Positions 61,322 to 64,000 of a DNA stretch of 64,000 nt are shown here, one piece after another (position 1 is the stretch's first letter; each line of letters starts with the position of its first letter). This DNA comes from Ectocarpus siliculosus (lineage: Eukaryota > Sar > Phaeophyceae > Ectocarpales > Ectocarpaceae): the NCBI GenBank assembly GCA_000310025.1, contig FN649729.1:4409216-4473215 (forward strand). Reading direction: 5' to 3'. Under the pieces are notes generated by a model. It was not told the origin of the DNA and did not search any database. It saw only the letters and a program-made list of their open reading frames with translations. Both the position numbers and the translations under genes were made by a program.

Positions 61322-62350
61322 GGTGCTGCCTTGATAACCAGTTTTATCGCGAAAAGTTGCGAAAGGCAGGAAAAATCCACACAATCCGCTAATCCCCCGG
61401 TAAGTGCACCATGTATTGCCGTACCAGGTAGAAAATAGTGCTCACACTTGAGAGCCTCTAGTTTTGGCATGGGCTGGGGTTCTTAGGTCCTCTTGTGGGC
61501 TACTAATGACCGCTACACAGCAGGTGTCAGTGTGTAGGGGTTCTCAACCGGGCTCACAAACGGTGCTCCCATTCTTGTGTCGGAGCATGTCAGTGTAAGT
61601 CTAATAAGTGTTTCCCTCTCAACAATTTCAAATTTCAGATTTCAACGGGTTACAGACGCACATGGCACACTGGGCGAGGATATTAAGGGTAACGAGTCAA
61701 GGGCAGATGGAAAAACCTCACCGTAGGGGTAGCAATGGGTAATTTTTTCATATCGCAAACACCAAGGCAGCTTCGTGACAAGGGAGCAAGAGAGAGAGGA
61801 CGGGGGCCTCGACGCAAGACCCACAACATGTTCAAAATTTTGAATTTCGTTGGGGCGCGCGTTCGTGCGCTTGCTTCTCTCTAGCCTTGGTTCACCTGAA
61901 GAGAGCGCATGAGGTCGTCATCCATATGTGGTGGGGACTGAGAGTCCTTTTGGTCGCCGTTGCCCTTAGGTCGCTTTCCCTCCCCGTTATTGCTTCCGTT
62001 TTGATGGCGCTTGCTTGCCATCTTGAACGCAGCCCTGAAAGCCTCGTCCTCTTTGCTCTGTTTCCTTGAGATAGGAAGGAGACAACAGCGCGCGGAACAC
62101 TGCCACTCCGGCCTGCCGCCCCCTCAAACAGCCGTGCACCAAATGCCGCGACAGGACAATTGGTCTTTGTTTCACTCTCCTGTAGCACCCACCTACAAGC
62201 ACTCACGCTGTCACCCGTGCTTGGTACCACTAGCAGTCTGATCAGTGATGTGATGTCAACCAGCAGGGACACTGCAGAGAGGGACAAGCTTGGGGGGATC
62301 GCAGATGTATCGGTGATTATTGGAAGGTATGCCGTGCACGGTAGCGCCCG

Positions 62351-62725
62351 ATGCCCGCCGACTGGGTCTCTCGCTCTCTCGCTCGGCTGCCACTGAGCGG
62401 CAGTGACATACTCATTGACGGACGAGACCGGGCGAGGGGAATTACACTCATGTCAGGCTCAGCGAGCACGGCCATGGATGCTCATCTACAGCGCTTCGGA
62501 ACCAGCAACGAGAATGGAAATGACAGTGATGACAGCAGTAGCGCCGGTCAAAGAGAAGACACATCAAGCCATCAGTCCGCTGCTGCTGTCGCCGGCCTTG
62601 CAGAGACGTCATTCTGGAGCACCGTCTTCGCCGACACCTCACGCCCCCTTCCCAACACCGTACGTGGTTCCAATTTGGAGAGAGTTGCCAAGTTTCTTAA
62701 CCGTGCTGTGACTGGCTCATCGTAG
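62351..62725 (+). CDS. Uncharacterised Ser-rich open frame, possible terminal exon
   Basis: This 124-codon frame has a plausible low-complexity Ser/Asp segment (NGNDSDDSSSAGQRED) followed by an ordered-looking C-terminus (ETSFWSTVFADTSRP, then LERVAKFLNRAVTG). That pattern is more like protein than noise and could be the last exon of a plus-strand gene. I found no upstream exon that fits. Confidence 0.25.
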   Translation: MPADWVSRSLARLPLSGSDILIDGRDRARGITLMSGSASTAMDAHLQRFGTSNENGNDSDDSSSAGQREDTSSHQSAAAVAGLAETSFWSTVFADTSRPLPNTVRGSNLERVAKFLNRAVTGSS

Positions 62726-63165
62726 GAGGCCATCGTAGCATACAAAGCATACAAGGACGTGGTCGAACATGTGTGTTTGTTTGCGCGTTTGCGCCCTCCT
62801 CGCTCACTTGCGCGACACTGCTGTACATCATAGTAGGAAAGTGAATACAACACAGAGAGACTACCCGTTCGAGATATGCATATAACCACAGCAGTCAAAG
62901 GGGATGTGTTCATCTGTGTATGCCTGCGGCAAGAAATTCGAGTCGTGTCTGCAAGCTTACTTGTGTTTACAAGTACATAACGAACTATGCCCGTACGACC
63001 TTTTCCCAATGCACACTAACCACGCCTGACCTCGTGCTTGGGTGTTGTCCTTGGGTGTTGGGGTTCAAGCCCCAACGTCTGTTTCGGGTTTTCTAGTGAC
63101 CCAGCGACACTGCTGTGAAGGGTTTATTTTACTGTATACTGTACATTCAGTAGGTTCGGTCGCCC

Positions 63166-63669
63166 GTGGTTGTTGACCAAGGGCTGGAAACCTGTTCACC
63201 TTCGTCTGGAGCAAATCTAATATTCCAAGATCAAGTCCGCCTGCGAAAGCAAAACAAACGCTGGCTCTCTCCGTTCGTTCTGCCCGCCCTCCGTCAGGTC
63301 CTCGGCAGATGGTGGCATGAGCAACAACCCATCGTCACGCGATTCGTGCACGACTACGGAGCGGTCCTGGTTCGTTTTCTGACCCCTTTCACGCCGCGCG
63401 CTGCTCGTCGAGCCGGGTATTGCTGTGGTTGCCGGGCGCTTCTCCGATCGCTGGACCGTATCGATTTGGAGCTGCCCGGGGGTGAAGGAGGCTGGTCCTC
63501 TCGTTGGCGAAGTCGTCGGTGTGAATGCGGTGATCGGAGATCAGCTCTTACAGAGGGCATCAGCTCGGTTTGCGCAGCAGTAGGTGGTGCCGGCGTGGCA
63601 GCCGTCATCATCATGGTTGCTGCAGCAGGTAACGAGATAAGCAGGTGTAGATGTAAACTGCTACTGTAG
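63166..63669 (+). CDS. Uncharacterised open frame with hydrophobic C-terminus
   Basis: A 167-codon frame. Its middle contains KRWLSPFVLPALRQVLGRWW and the end a hydrophobic GGAGVAAVIIMVAAAG just before GGTAACGAG, a possible donor. It may be an exon of a membrane protein or a chance frame; a minus-strand frame of 202 codons overlaps it. No family is recognised. Confidence 0.2.
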   Translation: MVVDQGLETCSPSSGANLIFQDQVRLRKQNKRWLSPFVLPALRQVLGRWWHEQQPIVTRFVHDYGAVLVRFLTPFTPRAARRAGYCCGCRALLRSLDRIDLELPGGEGGWSSRWRSRRCECGDRRSALTEGISSVCAAVGGAGVAAVIIMVAAAGNEISRCRCKLLL

Positions 63670-64000
63670 AGTTGTCCAGAGTAGTCACAACATATTTCGG
63701 AGAGGTCGCATGCGAACAAGAATCGTGCGTGCTTGTCGTGAACGTCGCTTTGCCTTTGCGAAGCTAGTTCGACACATTTCAATGACAAGAGTAGGGACGC
63801 CTGCCAATAATGCAAACACCGTGTGCTCTCGCTTCTAGGCGGCCGGTGAAGGAGGCGTATGCGCGCATCTTGTTTTATGTCAGAATCGGGGGGGCGTCGC
63901 AAGTTCGATTTGCTTAACCACAGTTTATCGCAAAAATGTAGCCCATGAGCCAGAGGATCCACCTAGGCAAGGCATCCGACGTCTCGCGAAATGACGACAA

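Larger units (their letters stand above)
60665..64000. other. Right-hand flank with uncharacterised open frames
   Basis: No gene is recognised. The stretch includes the 5' flank of POLD1 and three plus-strand open frames listed separately (60833-61321, 62351-62725, 63166-63669). None can be tied to a family by eye. Confidence 0.5.

Noticed and set aside
63354-63962. 202-codon minus-strand open frame at the right end
   Set aside because: Pro/Arg/Ser low-complexity frame opposite another open frame; nothing supports either strand strongly, and the plus frame was listed only at low confidence.

Overview
The window is nuclear DNA of a photosynthetic eukaryote. The best guess is a stramenopile alga close to the brown algae. 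Reasons: every recognisable gene is split by many GT-AG introns of roughly 100 to 1000 bases; the isoprenoid gene ispE begins with a signal-peptide-like leader containing an ASAFAP-like motif, as in plastid proteins that cross a heterokont four-membrane envelope; and a plant-type omega-3 desaturase and a CIPK-like kinase sit beside ordinary eukaryotic housekeeping genes. The species assignment is an inference. Gene models were built by reading exons in frame across splice sites; the exon lengths agree with the reading phase at every junction used.

Layout. Bases 1-15100 are repeat-rich. A long inverted repeat (1-765 and 8905-9899) encloses a TIR-bounded element (2968-4112) and a decayed chromodomain Ty3/gypsy polyprotein region (about 4.9-8.1 kb). 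Smaller fragments of the same retroelement family lie on the minus strand at about 1.7 and 11.4-12.0 kb. Bases 15164-23184 (minus) hold ispE, with a 4.8 kb intron that carries a second element resembling the one at 2968-4112. Bases 23.2-29.9 kb have no gene I recognise but contain a 209-base foldback. Bases 29987-36471 (plus) hold a 12-exon gene for a PH plus EDR2-C (DUF1336) protein. Bases 37758-41447 (minus) hold an 8-exon SnRK/CIPK-like protein kinase. Bases 44512-48133 (minus) hold an omega-3 fatty acid desaturase whose first exon(s) are uncertain. Bases 50104-52259 (plus) hold a 4-exon ABC1/UbiB (ADCK) atypical kinase. It converges tail to tail, with 147 bases between stop codons, on the 21-exon gene for the DNA polymerase delta catalytic subunit (52407-60664, minus). 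The last 3.3 kb contain only uncharacterised open frames.

The genes do not form a pathway cluster. Two act in plastid or membrane metabolism (ispE in the MEP isoprenoid pathway, the desaturase in polyunsaturated lipid synthesis). One probably supports quinone or lipid homeostasis in an organelle (ADCK), two look like signalling or lipid-sensing proteins (PH-EDR2C and the kinase), and one is a replicative polymerase. The most unusual material is in the repeats: TIR elements whose short internal TAGTGCNGG motifs change together from copy to copy, and the large inverted repeat around a gypsy relic.
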